Source of the DNA: Nemopilema nomurai
Taxonomy: Eukaryota > Cnidaria > Scyphozoa > Rhizostomeae > Rhizostomatidae
DNA length: 64,000 nucleotides
Assembly (NCBI GenBank): GCA_003864495.1
Contig: ML133414.1
Location: 24,495 to 88,494 of the forward strand
Direction: 5' to 3'
This document shows positions 1-13,817 of the stretch, piece by piece. The translations under genes and the position numbers were made by a program. The notes beneath the pieces are model-generated. The model ran no database searches. It was not told the origin of the DNA and was given only the letters and a program-made list of their open reading frames with translations. The stretch's first letter is position 1. Each line of letters begins with the position of its first letter.

Positions 1-179
1 TGATCAAAAAGACTTTTTATTAAATCCACTAATGATGGGTGAAAATGATAATATTTTCTAACAGGAGACTTCACTACCCACAACGCTTATATCGAAAACA
101 CGACACATTTAGTGACAAGCGGCTACTGTACTAAATGCAAATGGAACTAACAGTGCATGTGTCACACAAATGATTTTAC

Positions 180-3100
180 CTTGAAAGCTTGAACGTCGGA
201 AAAGAGTGAGCCACTTTGCATTTGAGCCAAATACTTAGAACCACCTTCTGACCTCCCTAACTGTAAAATTATTTCAGTCTGCTCTTCAATTATGTCTTCT
301 GTGACCGGAGGTGGTTCCTATAGAAAAAAAGTTACGAAAAATCAATCACATCAGGATTAAGAAACCGTAAACCGTATCTAAGAAAGTTCATTTCAGTCCA
401 CTTTGAAAAAATTATTTAGTTAAATTCAACTAAAAACTGAAGAAACAAAAAATTTGAGTTATGCTGACAATTTGTGCTAACTTCGCTTTTGGCCACAACT
501 TTAAGCAGCAAATGCTTGTAAACTTGGCTTGTTAATTCAAAAAGTTCGAGAAAATGATCGCCGAAGCGAGGTGTAGCATTCGTAGTTATTAACCTGTGTT
601 ATGGGGATACACAGTGGCTTGTCAGTTCCCAGCAATTTCATTTCTGTTTCCTTCAGAACTCCTGACCTCTCAAATGAAGCTTCACTCGCTGACTTGGGTA
701 GACTCACGAAAGATCCAGATGGGCTGTCATCTAGTGATCGCGTCTCCTGGCTTGGGGCACCTTGTACTGAACTTTGATCTTCCTCGTTAGATTTCTGAGA
801 AGTTGCATACTGCTCTTCTACAGCTTCGAAGAACTCGTCCTCACTATCACTTTCATTGGCCTCTACTTGCCAGGAGCTATTCTGTGAGGCAGTTCCCGGG
901 TCGTTCTCTTCCTGCGCTTGATCATCTTGCTTTGATTTGAGAGATGTCAATGACACTGTGCTTGAAGGCTTGGATGACCGTTCGTAGAGGTCTTTCTTCC
1001 TCTGTATGCAATAGTTCAGCATCTACACAATAAACAGTAATAATGCAATTGAAAGCAATAGGCTGCCATTTACTCTGCAGAAAAGATCAAAGGGAAATGG
1101 GCAGAATCTTTTATGGTCTTTGCCAGTCGAGGACGTCAAGCTACAGCATAGTAAACGCAATCAATTGTTAAAATCAAAGAATAAAAGTTGAGTTGAATCA
1201 GTTAGTAAACTTTTTAATAATGAACTACCTATAAGATGTCTGGAAATATATGACTTTATTTGTGCCTGCATGTTCCAGGACAATATCAATGACCATATAT
1301 ATCTTAGCATCAGAAACACATAATAGCAAAACCTGAACACACGAGAAAAAACACATCAGGTTTCGCTTTCGATGAACACATATATTCGTGTTGATACGTA
1401 AGCAACGTACCTGGAGCTTTTGATGAATCAGGCAATAGTTCAGGTTTGGGGATCCAAGTGCGATTCTAGCACAAAACGTAAAGAAATAAATGAAGCTTAA
1501 CATTTGTAAAGAAACTGATTTAACACTGCATGCTACAATATTTTGAAAATCAATTGTATAAAGCTTCAGTTAGCAACTAAATCTTTAAAACTTAGATCAA
1601 ATGATTCCCTAATTGACATATCTTAGTCAAAAATGCATTGAGTAGCTCGGGTTCGGTCAAATTAACAGAAACTAGTTGCCAAGATTAGATAACGGAAAGC
1701 AATTGGGTCATCAAAGAGCAATTCGCCTCAGTGGAGTTTCTTGAAATTGCAATTTCTGTGAAAAAAAACAAATGACCGGTATTATTGAGTTTCCATGTTA
1801 AGGTCAATTAAAATTGCTGATTACAAGTGCTGCTACAAATGCTCTTTGCCAGAATTGAAAGAGAATGATGTGGCAATTTGAAGACTTGCTTGTGTTCATC
1901 ATCTCGAAATAAATGGTAGAACGGCATTTATTACCTTGGAATGAGGATATTATGTTCATATCTGTATCTCATTTCAAGAACAAACTCGTGCCAGAGATGT
2001 GCAAAAGCTTTCACACCTAAAAAGTTGTAAAGCATCATAAACTTTTTCAATAATGAAATGTGTAGCGACGCTTTTAGATGTGTCTTCTTTTCTCGTATCG
2101 ACGCAATAGTATGACGATGATATTACATCAAACATGTTCTAGCCACGTGACTCTTGTAACACTTGCCTTAACTTTTAATATTGTAATTGAAAGATATACT
2201 GTCAAAGATGATAATAGGCACAGAAATACTTAAACATTATGCATATAAGATGCAGTCGTTTGGTATAATACGTAGGATTCCAGATATGATATGTTACTAA
2301 GTTTCGGCTTGATAGCGGTGAGCTTTGTTATTGATCAAATAACAGAATATCCAGATACGAATCACACACTTTTTCAGCACAGACTCACGAGATATCTCTA
2401 TTTAAAATATTACCATTCCTTGAAACAAATATCTTTTTAAAGGATCAGTGACATTTTTTGAAATTTCCTCTCTAAAGCCGAAACGTTGTTACGATGTTGA
2501 ATGGCTTACCGCCATAACTGTGGTTTACCATACAGAGACAAATTGTGAGCAAGCTCACTAGACTCTTTTCCGGAGCCGATTTCAATGTCCTAAATCTATC
2601 CTGAAAAAGAACAATTACCATTTAGCTTGCTGTGTTTAAAAAGAAAGAAAGTGGGTAAGTAATAGGCAGATACGTCTGCTCGTCAACTTTGACAATCAAA
2701 GAATCAAAGCACGCCATGATTGAACATAAGCTCAAAACTTTATCATCCAGGTAAAAACAAATGTTTGAACTGACAGGCAAATTCAGCAACCACTACTAAA
2801 ACAATTTTAAACTTTTTGCTTACTATTTCATTTTTTTGCAAAGAAAGCATATTATTCAGAAACGTTTCCTTTCACAGTACAACTCTACAAACTGAACATT
2901 TCTTTGAAAGTACCTTTCTCTCGTCATCCTCTACTTGTTTCTGCTCCTCCGCAAGAAGTTTTTGTCTTTCCTCTGCATGTTCCATATCTTCATGAGAGTC
3001 CGGAAATAAATGCTAAAAGAAAGAAGGCCCTTTGTTAAGGAATAGAATTGATAGTAGGAATAGATCATTGATCATTGATTGAAACTGAATAAATAAATTT

Positions 3101-6100
3101 CTCCTAGGAAGAGATACTGCTTGTTGATTGTAATTACCATGAAATTCAGAGTAGCAACTTAGAGCCGTCGCTTTCTGTACACCACAGACCTGTCCATCTC
3201 TGTCAACACGGCACCAAACACCTTTACGACTGATAGTAATACTCGCCTATCGCCTAATCGCCTATAAAAAGGTTTACCAGGGAACAGCGATTTGACTTAA
3301 CTCTTTCCAAATGCTAGTTATAGTGTAACGAGAAAAATAAGCTATAAATCAGATAGTAGTACCATCAAAATTTCGTTTAGTAATTGTTCTGGCAAAGGGG
3401 ATTCCCTCAGCTTCATTTGTTCTCTCTTTACTAGTCTTGCCGATGATGATAGTCTTGTTTGGGATGAAATTTTTTTAGGCTCTGCTAACTTGTCGAGTGC
3501 CGCAGAAATATCACCATAATGATCTGCAATGTACAACAATTATTCATACCAATAACGTATGACTTGGAATTTAAAGAATCTGCCACTTTGTTATACCTGC
3601 TTTAGAACATGCTTTAAGAATGATCCTTGAAAACGCAGAGTAAGCTCCATAATTGTCAATAGCTGGACTGAATATTTACGGTATTTTAGAACATTGTTTA
3701 CCTAACTGAGAGTTGGCACCAATCAGAAAAGTCAAGGAAATTAATTCCAGTTCATGTTTCGATTGCAATCGAGCAATTTGAGATTAAAACGTATATTACA
3801 AAGCTACACAATAAAAAACAGAGAGAACTTTTGTATGTTGAATGAGATTTCCTCTTAGAAAGAAGAGTACTGAAACTTAACTTACCTAACTCTAAATCAT
3901 CTTTAGACAAGCTTCGAATAATTTGTTGTGTTGACTCAGAGCTTTTGCAGAGTTTCAAAAATGACTGGAGATGGTCGTGTAGAAGAGACGTGCAATTTTC
4001 CGCAGACCGTGCCCTTAAGGACCACTTTGGAGCTTCTACTGGGTTCAAGTCGCTGAAGTGGCAAAGAAAGGCACAATATAACTGCAACGTATAATATCAT
4101 AGCGTCATATAGAATATGTTAAGAGATTTTGCGGGTGTGATTATGACCTTGACTATCTTCAGGAAAGCACACGAAATCACGTTGATGTTGCTTTGCAGTC
4201 AAATGTAGCATGGAGATAAGGGTCAAAAGGTTCAACAAGAACTAAGGGTTACGAATCACCCTTCCTTAACAAATAGACAAAGCCCTCTATAGACGCCTGG
4301 AATTATTCCTTGCTACCATTGGGCTGAGCAAGCAAATAGTCCATTGAAAACCTTTCTTGTCAATCGTATAAAGGTAGTATTATATCCTTCACTAAACAAC
4401 CAATACGCTTAGGTTTCTTATAAATGGCCAATGCATCTAATACAGGCACTGCCAAGGGTGAAGGCAAAATTTTTTTCGCATTGCTTGAAGATCGATAATA
4501 ACATAAAATAGCCAGAGTGCAGTCAATTAGCTAAGTTGAACTTACGAAAAGTCAGAGTCATCAACCAGTGTCTCTTCCGTCAAGCAGGGCCAAGATGTAG
4601 CTAAATGCAATTCACTGAAATGGAAACATACATGTCATGAGTTAATTCTTCAACAAAACAATGCTTCGTTTGCTAGCATTTTTAACAAGTTTTGAAAAAA
4701 CCGAGTCCACTTCATAAAAAGGGTCATGCCGTTGGCAGCTTCTATGATGCAAAACAGCATAAAAAGAGGCACAGATTAGGATTTTTTCCCAACATCTCCC
4801 TTTACATGTAGGCCTCGGAGATTTCCTTTTCCAGTTTATGCTAAATAAGTTCAAATAATAACCTTATAGGATCCTGTAGAGGTCCAAAGGGAAGTCTTGA
4901 TAGATTCAAGTGGCCGGCCTCAGAACCAAAGCTTGAATCGAAATCAGGGGGGTCCTGGACCCATTCTGCTTCGTTCCAGCCAAGAATGTAGGTAAACCTC
5001 ACCGAAAAAGTTACTGGCGGCAATGAACTAGATGGAACCCCCTGTAAAAACGCATACACAGTGATTAATATTTGTTTATTAATAAAGCACACACATCTCT
5101 GAGTCACGGAATGGGGATGTTGTGCTTGAATAAAAAAAACTCACAGCGTCTTCTCCGTAAAGGTTATAAAAGCTTAGATACAGTGACCTCGCACAACCAT
5201 ATACATAACCCTAAATCCGCGAGTAAGCGACTTTCCTCGAAAAAGCGCCCACCTTAGGAAACGCCCTCCTATTCGAAATTTTTGCTAAAATGATAAGGAC
5301 GGGGAGCGGGAGAACGATGTCAATATTGAGTGTTAGTAAACCTTTTAAAGAAATATTTTTCGCAGAAAAAATGTCCCCCGAAATCTATATTCTACTTTTT
5401 TGTCTTTGTTCGAATTGATTTGACATCTAGAGAAACTAAATAAGCGGCCGGCTTGAAAAAGCATATATCCTTGAAGCACAGAGATTAAATGAGTGCCCAG
5501 GCCCTTATGCCAGAGTTTATGGTACTCGTGCCTGTTAATCACAAAGATGCGATAAACAATTTTTAGGCCCATTAGGTTTCAGCGACTAATGGAAAACGTA
5601 GGCAGTTGTTCATTTAGTTACGAAGATAATTAGATAAGCTTTATATGGAATAGCAATGGATACTTTTCATAGCTTTAAAAGTAAAGGTCATTAAGCAAGT
5701 GGATGCAAACAAAAAAGAATGTGGATGAGATAAAAAAACGTATAACAGCCAATTTTATCTGATTTACAATAAGGCTGTCAAAAAAGAAATGACTCTCTAT
5801 TTTCACAAGCTTTGGAGTCAGACAAACAGGTCCGATTATCTGAATAAAGTTAATTCATGATGTGATGCAATACCATTTCCAAACATAATTGCGATAGAAA
5901 CTTACCAATTTTGATTTGAAGACATCAAGAAGCCCAGTGAGGTTCTGACACTGGGGAGGTGCTTTTTTCATATGTGCCATTTCATAACTGACCCTAAAAC
6001 CGTTGCCCATACATATGCCAAAGTACAATCGACGCCATCTTTGCTTAACTTGTACAAACACCGGAGTCTCACTAAGACGGAAAACCTCTCGTGATACAAA

Positions 6101-9100
6101 CAAAACATAGTAAAGAGAGCAGTGGAAACACATTTCTGGCAAACTGATATGAGACGGTGAAATGCTGTATCGGTTGCAATTAGCAAAAATTGTTTAATGA
6201 GGAATACTGTGGCGCAAAGGCATTGCTGTCTTCCTCGCTTCAATAAAACCATGCTTAAAAAGTGTAATATAGAATTCAATGGCGATTCAAGAGCACTTTT
6301 GTTCGCAACACGATGAGAGCCAGATCAAGCATAAGGCTTCAACAAATGGCTGTGACTTCCCTAGGTGAAGACGCAGCGTTAGTCTACACAGAAGACCAAT
6401 CTTACCCAATAGAACTAATACAATACAATAATGGAGAAATCATGAAAATGTTACCAACTTTCATGATAGAGAGCGGGTGGCAAGTGGGTTTGATTGATGG
6501 CCTTTTGGAATAACACGGGAAAGGATGCTGCGTCATTTGGTCGCATACAGAAGTATGATATCCAGGGGTGGGGGCTGAGGCCAACTATACGCAATTCTAA
6601 GAGAATGACAATAACAAAAGAAATTATCGTGCAATCAAGTCCGCCAATGAATAAAAAGAAAGACAATTACTTACCAGTTTGTATTGGAAAGAGCAACAGC
6701 GACCGAGCTGAGGAGAAGTTTCGATCTTGATTCAGTGTTGATTTCTTCGTGTGGGTTACTTGGAGACAGCACCAAAAAAGATTTTACGCCATTCCTGGAA
6801 ATAAGCTTGCTTCCTGGATCATGAAGAATTAGATGATTCCTATGCCACAAAAAGCCTCTTTGGGCAACAAATCATTCTACAAATCCCACGCCTATTACCC
6901 AATCTGTACATCTGTTACTTAATAGATGCTTTAATCTAAAAACAACTCACAAATTTCAAATCCTAAGAACTTTTGCTAGTTCCTGTTTCAATCTAAAGAA
7001 GCACAAGCAAAGCAAAGTAAATGTTTTTGTTGTTGCAAAACGTTAATAAAAATTTGAAGTAAATGGATTACTTATAAACCTGGAAACAGCAACTTCATTT
7101 AAAGCAGACAGATAATTTAGGAATAGTGTTGAAAATAAAAGATAAGCTCACCATCTTGCCAAACAGTGTGCTTTTGGAGGAAAATCGAATTCAAAATCGA
7201 ACATGTCCACCATAGAAACAGGTGGTTGGTCATGTGACTCTACAAAACAAGGAAAACAGCTATTTACAACATTACACATAAAAAACAACAGCAACAGAGT
7301 TGTTTTTTATTTTATTACTTTTTTGAAATCATTGATTTTATTGATAATTTTTTCAACACAAATTATGTTCAAGAAGAAAACATTGGTGCAAAATTGTTAA
7401 TTTTCAGTGTGCAGCTGTGTAGAATTCAATTAGGAGCTAACTGCCAACCAAAAAAAGGGTGGCCTTTAAGTGAATAAATGACCCCACATGAATATTCATT
7501 AATTATAAAATTAGAAGCTAGAGCGACAAGGTACTTTGTCAACTACCTCATGTGTTAAGAAAAACAACATCTCAAAAATTAAAATATGTACCCTTAATCC
7601 TTCAATGAACATAATAAATCTAATTAGAGGGAGGCATTTTTAAAAGAGAGGTGTTCATATCAAAAATAAAAAAACTTTCATAATATTAAACAGAAGTACT
7701 GTAATCAAAGAACACATAAAGCCTCATCCTAGATTTCATTTTTGTCAAGAAGATTGGATGCCTAATTTGCATCTTCAAAAATCTGAATCTGCCAGCTCCA
7801 TAATGAATCGGTTGACATCTAGCTCCTTGTTGTGGAGCAACAAAACTTGGTCTCTTGAAAGGGCTCCCCAAGTGGGGAAAGCTTCTTTGGAAAGGGGTGT
7901 TTATAATGGAAAGGGAGCAATACAGAAACTCACCTTCTTTTATTTGTTCAACATTTTTCTCATGACTTTTTGCTTCAACTTTTTCAGGTGCCACTAATAA
8001 GTGGTATGTGATAACAAAATTGAAGTTTGCAAATGCCAAATGACTGGTTTGTATACTCCAATCTCCTTCATGACACTATAGAAAAGCAAATAAATGGATA
8101 ATAGCATTGAATGATAAATTAAACTACATCTGGAGAGGGGCTTGCAAGAGTGGCCCTTTGAGCATCAGTGAGATGATCTTCCCTTTTCTGCAGCCATAAT
8201 CTGATGACCTATACAAGTAAACATTGCAAAGCTTGCCTTGGAGCAGAGAAGGCCAAGGGGAAACATAACCAAAGTGAGAAGTGTCTAAAATGGTTCTGAA
8301 AGATTTACTCGATTCATCTCTGTCATTCATTGTAGATACCCAAACAATTTTATCCTTTCAACACAGCTAACAACAATGTCAAAACACACTGAAGTACAGA
8401 AAACACTTTTGATATATTCGAAAAAAGGAACAGTTAAAAAACAAAAATTTTCAGAGCTACAAAACCTTATCAAAGATAATTATCTTTTTATACCACTTTA
8501 TGTCCTAATGGTACACCACTTTTTGTGTCAGAAATATGTGATGTGCCTTGTACTCTTTCTTGTGAGCCAGAAGTGGACTGCTTTGATGATCTCTGAAAAC
8601 AAAACATTGTTGTGGCATGATTGCTCTAGACACTTACAGAAATGCTAGATAATTTAAGAGCAGTAGAACAGTGCTCTTAAAATGCTGAATAGGCTCTAAA
8701 ATTCAAAATACTTTTGCACTTTCCTCCAATAGTAACTTTCCAGTTTGATATGAATGATAATTCAACTTGAATGCATCACAAATATTCAATAATTCTGAGA
8801 AATCACCTTTCCAATAACATCTTCTTTGTGACTTTTGTCAAGACTCCATGAACATATGATTTCTTCAAGCTTTGCAATGAATCTTTAGGGAAGAAGTATA
8901 ATGTATATTATGCATTATTATACAGTGAGCCAGATAATTGGAAACATCTAAGGAAATGTTAATCTTAAAATCAAACTGTAAAACATCTGAGAATTTATTT
9001 TCAAAACAATTTGTAATGAAAAAATCTAACCACAAAAATCTAACAACAAATGGCAAAGGTCGGACTAGCTGCGTTGTATGCTAGTTGTGTTGACAAGCAC

Positions 9101-10066
9101 AGTTGCCTGCTCTCACTTTGACCTAAAAAGTCTTACAATGCTGTAGCATAATATGGTTCTATCAAGTAAGTCCAGATAGAGCTCCGTTTTCTTAACCGCA
9201 GGCAAACAGTAAGGCTGTTCACAAATAAAATGGCAACAGAGTGTAGACAGGGAACAAAGCCTACAGTCTAAGTAAAAACAGGCCCTTTAATAGGTTGACG
9301 AAACCATAATCTCGAAAGATTTGTCTGCGAATATTTCAAGATAGTGAGTAGTGACAAAAAATCTGCAATCAATTATAAAAGCAATCAATAGGGAAAAAGT
9401 GCATTTGATTAAAACTTAGATTAGGAAAAGGTGAGGCTAAGAATGAATCAAAAATAAGAAACCTTTCCCAGTCTGATGCAGTTGTAAAATCTGTTATCTC
9501 AAACACCTCTGGCTCCTAAGAATCAAAAACAAAGGCTTGCCATCTGAAAACATTTCTTGAAACATTGAAATATCAGGGCTATCTGAGTTGGGTAATCTAA
9601 GCTTACGGTAATAGTAGGGTAATCTGAATCTGAAGATAATGGTATACTTCAGTATGCATGGAATTAATACTTCACTTCTATTCTTTCAACAAAACAGGAA
9701 CTAGAAAACACACGTACAAAATACCTCAGTTTAAATCAGCAATTTCGCAATTGGATTCTTACTATCAATGAAGTTTCTTGCGGCCTTTAATTTAGTTTGC
9801 AATTGTAGTAATTTCATAGGGAATTTCGTAGTATTGAAAATTTAAAATAAAATAAACTTGAACACTAACAATTACAATATCCAATTCACCCTACATCATC
9901 ACAAGAGTTAGCCATTTATTACTTATTTGGTCAATGCATTATGTTGGAAAATTCTTTAACATGCTTAGTTGTCTGTGCTATATCATCACTTGCGGGCAGT
10001 TTTGTAAGATTTCTTCAACAAACTGAAATTTTGAATGGTACCCACACTGTCGCTGTCTTCTGCCAT
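180..10066 (-). CDS. RAB3GAP1: Rab3 GTPase-activating protein catalytic subunit, 3' end cut off by the window
   Basis: With RAB3GAP2, this family activates Rab3 GTP hydrolysis and acts as an exchange factor for Rab18, in synaptic vesicle and ER traffic. I find 18 exons: 10066-10046, 9515-9463, 8882-8807, 8592-about 8515, 8075-7934, 7239-7152, 6794-6675, 6071-5906, 5041-4863, 4614-4546, 4052-3886, 3523-3363, 3012-2914, 2600-2510, 2016-1935, 1465-1411, 1022-594, 317-180. Phases agree at every junction, giving about 738 residues against about 980 in human. Family landmarks in order are EVFEITDFTTAS near the start, DFPPKAHCLARW, VFVQVKQRWRR, GLLDVFKSKL, RLPFGPLQDPI, SELHLATSWP, DLNPVEAPKWS, HLWHEFVLEMR, LNYCLIHQKLQ, an acidic Ser-rich insert with DSEDEFFEAVEE, and PLCIPITQEPPPVTED. 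The start MAEDSDS parallels the human N-terminus. The end of exon 4 is uncertain (8554 or 8515). The last quarter lies beyond the left edge. Confidence 0.93.
5218..5278. repeat. Short C-rich repeat fragment (AAGCGCCC...TCGAA type)
   Basis: A RAB3GAP1 intron contains spaced blocks such as CCTCGAAAAAGCGCCC and CGCCCTCCTATTCGAA. They resemble the blocks at 57190-57300. The two look like decayed pieces of one repeat family made of a C-run followed by TCGAATAAG. No boundaries or duplication can be defined. Confidence 0.4.
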
Positions 10067-12080
10067 GTTGGTTTACGTTTTGTACATAGCGCCTGCGCAG
10101 TTTACCCACATAAGTGCTTGCTCTATGGAAATTTTACATTTATTTATTCCAATAGCAACCATTCGTAGTTATATGATTTTTCAGTGATCGGCTTCGTAAC
10201 AAAATAAGTATATCCTTAGAACATTGGAAACTTTTTTATGTATTCAAGGGTCTTGAAACTTCAGACTCTTTAATGAATCTAAGTTACTAGTAAAATGGGT
10301 ACCATGCAGCGTAATATGTGATGGCTTGGTACTTGACCCTGTAATTACCATAAGACAAAAATGACAAACTTTAGCAGTGCGCATCACACAGAAATATCTG
10401 TAGCATTAAGTATGACATTGATTTTTGTATAGCTATCTTTTGGCCAGTCAAGTCAAGTATGACAAATGTCAAGTATGACATCATGCATTTAAACTATTTT
10501 GGCATTCAAGTTCCACTTTAAACATTTATGGCTAAGACTTCAGACACAAAAAATCTTAGTTCAAGAGAAGCTGCATTTGATAAAGGATCATTAGCAATTA
10601 ACAAATTTCTCAAATTGATATCATATCTCAAATTAACAATCAAAATTTGACTCAGTAAAATGATTCTGAATTGCAAAATCAAATAAATTAATTGATGTTC
10701 ACAAGCATAAAAAATGACAATCAGCCTAAGGTGTTTTCAACAGATTAAAATTATATTTATGTCTTTGGGAAGCGAAAAAGTCCTAAATATTAATAAGACC
10801 AGACCAGTGTCTCCTTTCATATTTTTGGTGAATCAGAAATAAATTGTCAAAATCTTAGAAAAGGCAACTCCTTCTGAGCTGACAGTTGGTGAACTTTGTT
10901 GTGGAGTTCATATGCAAATATCTACACAAAACAAGAAGATGCTTAGCAAATACACTACCGTTCAAAAAGTCTTGGGACGATTCAAAGTTTTGAAAGACGC
11001 TTATGATCAAAACAGGCATTGATCCTCTCTTATTAAGTACAACAACCGGCTATTTCCATGAAACTTTCGTAAGACATTGTTCATGTTTAGAAGTATTTCA
11101 ATTTTGCCAAATTATTTGAAAAAGATTAACCGTAAAAATTTTCTAGGCAAGAAACATGAACATTGAGGTTATCCAACATCATGAAATATCATACGAGAAG
11201 CCTCTGGAAATTATCTTTTATAAAAATAATGGTCAAAGCTATCAAAAAAATACATCAATTGTGGGCTGCTCAAAGAATGCAGCTTTCGCTGTATGCAAAA
11301 AGTTTTTTAATTTTAGAACCGTGAAAGATTTGCCAAGGGTTGGCAGACCGTATAAGTTCCAGACGCCAAGACATGAAAGGTCGTTATTGAGAGATAAAAA
11401 ACAGGATACATCCCGATTACTTTGCCAGAAGGTCAAAGTACAGAGGTTTCAAATCCTGATAATTAATTGTAATGAATAAAAAGAGCTGAAATTTTGATGC
11501 TTTTACTGCATTATTTACATCATTTTAAAGGATAATAGAAGTGATTCAAAAGATACATTTTTTGATCGCCTTAAATTGTTTTCATTCGCAAGAAGGTTCG
11601 AAACTTCGAATCCTCTCAAGACTTTTTGACCAGTAGTGTAGAATAATGCTACTTTTATTGATTTACAATAAAGATTATCATGATGGGTTCACCACTGAAA
11701 AAAGTGCAGTATTGGCCATGTCAACATTAAAACTGTATGATGTCAAGCATTAAAGTCCAATCAAGTTGTCAAAATATCCCTATAATACTTAGTAGAAAAG
11801 ATGAATGGGCCATTATCACACATTGTTTACTGATACATTTGCAGTAAAATTGCAAAAATAAAATCAAAATATAAACAAAACTTTTTCACCTCTGTGGAGA
11901 CACAGACTACAATAGCCATTAAAATTCTACACATACAATTTGCTCCTTGGCCTTAAGTTATGATTTCAACTTTTTGAATGACTATTTGTTTTAAAGACAT
12001 TCAACAAACAAGCAGATTGTATTCGAATGAGTGGAGCTGTTGCACAAAGCTCACTGGAGTTACCACAAAAATGAGGCAAT
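10067..12080. other. Intergenic between RAB3GAP1 and NEURL2
   Basis: This holds the RAB3GAP1 upstream region and the NEURL2 3' flank. The only recognisable content is the Tc1/mariner remnant at 10951-11640. An AATAAA on the minus strand at 11659-11654 could serve NEURL2, but it is more than 400 bases past the stop. The rest is AT-rich with no coding pattern. Confidence 0.6.
10951..11640 (+). mobile_element. Decayed Tc1/mariner transposon, non-autonomous
   Basis: The ends form imperfect terminal inverted repeats. The left begins TACACTACCGTTCAAAAAGT, and the right, read in reverse complement, begins TACACTACTGGTCAAAAAGT; similarity continues for about 45 bases. TA sits at both ends, as expected for the TA target duplication of this superfamily. 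Inside, on the plus strand at about 11156-11479, a reading frame resembles only the N-terminal helix-turn-helix part of Tc1 transposases. It has a basic helix region, then TVKDLPRVGRPYK, matching the family's GSVKDRPRSGRP linker. The DDE catalytic domain is absent and the element is only 690 bases, so it is an internally deleted, inactive copy. Confidence 0.8.
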
Positions 12081-13817
12081 TCAATCTCGGTCACGTTGCA
12101 AAAATTCTCTCAGCTCCAGTGGCAATGGTATGTTGTCAATTTCTTCTTTTGACAAACATTGTCGAATTACTTTTCTGCAAAGCTTTTCAAGTGATGGTGC
12201 TAAAAGCAAGAAGTGGAGTACACATTACTGAAGAATATCCCAGCATTGAGAAAAAAAGAAGATCCAAACCCTCTGTAGTGTTGATGGACAAACATATAAG
12301 AAACAGTGTACAACAAGAAAAATGCTCATAAATGCACACATTGGTAAATGTTAAGCAAAATTTACCTCCAAAGTAGTCCCATGACACTTGCTTTGTTTGT
12401 CCATAAAGATCAAATACTGCAAAAAGCTGTTTTTGTATAGGCATACCTCTGATTGCAATACCTCTATCAAAACCATTTTCATAAAAATGCAGATCACCAT
12501 TTGCTCTCACTTGAACAGCAACCTTATCATATACCCCTAATGAATACATGTTTAGTTCATTATACTCAATTTCCTTCTTTCCATGATGAAGACTTTGTCC
12601 AGATAGGACCCAGTAATTTTCATCATCACTTGTGAATAAGTCAGTTACAGCTCGAGCAATCCTTGTATGACTAAGATTTGGATTCTCCGTTGTTATACCA
12701 ATGCGCTGAAATACAAAAACATATTTACTAGTTAGTTTTTAAAGGGTCTTGAAATGACTATGCCTGATAATGCTTGACAAAAAGGCTAGACCTGCAGGCC
12801 TTGAAATATGCATTCATCACATGAACAGAAAATGAAGCATTGGTGGTTTGATCAAGGGACCAAACCAAGCTTCAGGTAATCATTCCATATTACATGTTTG
12901 ATAAAAATATCTTACATACTATAAAGTCTACAATTTTCAGATATATTACAAGACAACATTCAACTGACCAACTACATAACAGATAATCAAAATATTCTGC
13001 ATTCATGTACCCATAATTTTGCAATTGTTTCGTTGGTTATCAATTAGAACTGCATTTCAAGTGGCCAGCTGTTCCCATTTCATTCTTACTACAAAGGTTT
13101 GTGACCAAAATTCTTGCCTTTAATATGTGTTTTCTAAACCATTTCCTTAAAAACTAATTCATTAAGCAAAATGTAAAATGTGCTTTGAACTGATACATTG
13201 CTTTGAATATCTGAGATGTCATGTATCACACGATGAACATCAGGCAAGAATGAAGCTGAATCCGCTATCAATTACTGAAAAAGAGAGAAGAGATAACGAG
13301 AAAGAGAAATTTTGCTATCATGAAATAGAGGAAGAGCTTAGTCCTAAAAAGATCAGGCACAAACCCCAACTCTGCCAGAAGAGGGACAAGGGGGTTGTAA
13401 TACCATATAGTGTATCATGACGGTTTATACCAGAACACACCATGTAGCCATAGTTTCTAGCAGAAATACTGAAACTTGAGTTCTTCAAAGCATACTTACT
13501 AGAGAACCAGCCCATTTTAGTTCCATTTCTTCAATTTTGAGCTGAAATAGTTCACCTGTGTTGAGAGGTCTCTCGCTGAAAACGAGCCCATGATCGTAGG
13601 TGTCTCCGTCCCTCCTTGCCCGTTGATTGTGATCTGAAAGCTTAATATAGCGTCCGCAACGACTGTGGAAGCGCATTTGCCATCTCCGATCAACCATAGT
13701 CACGGCATTATTAAAGTTTTGCTGGGAAAAATATGTTCCAATCTTACATCTACCACTTTCTTCGATGTTGTTGTTGTAAAGATTGTTCCAAGCGAGGCTG
13801 ACGGGAAAAACCCTCAT
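12081..13817 (-). CDS. NEURL2: Neuralized-like protein 2 (NHR domain plus SOCS box)
   Basis: Neuralized-like protein 2 is the substrate adaptor of a Cullin5-type ubiquitin ligase: the NHR domain binds targets and the SOCS box recruits elongin B/C. Three exons, 13817-13500, 12705-12366 and 12199-12081, join in frame to 258 residues, close to the 285 of human. The NHR domain fills about residues 10-218, with landmarks YFSQQNFNNAV, GLVFSERPLNTGELFQLKI, RIGITTENP, YWVLSGQ, VQVRANGDLHFYENG and LFAVFDLYGQTKQVSW. The last exon encodes a SOCS box (PSLEKLCRKVIRQCL, then IDNIPLPLELREFL) and stops with TGA at 12083-12081. The NHR plus C-terminal SOCS layout separates NEURL2 from NEURL1 (RING) and NEURL4 (many NHRs). 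Confidence 0.92.
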
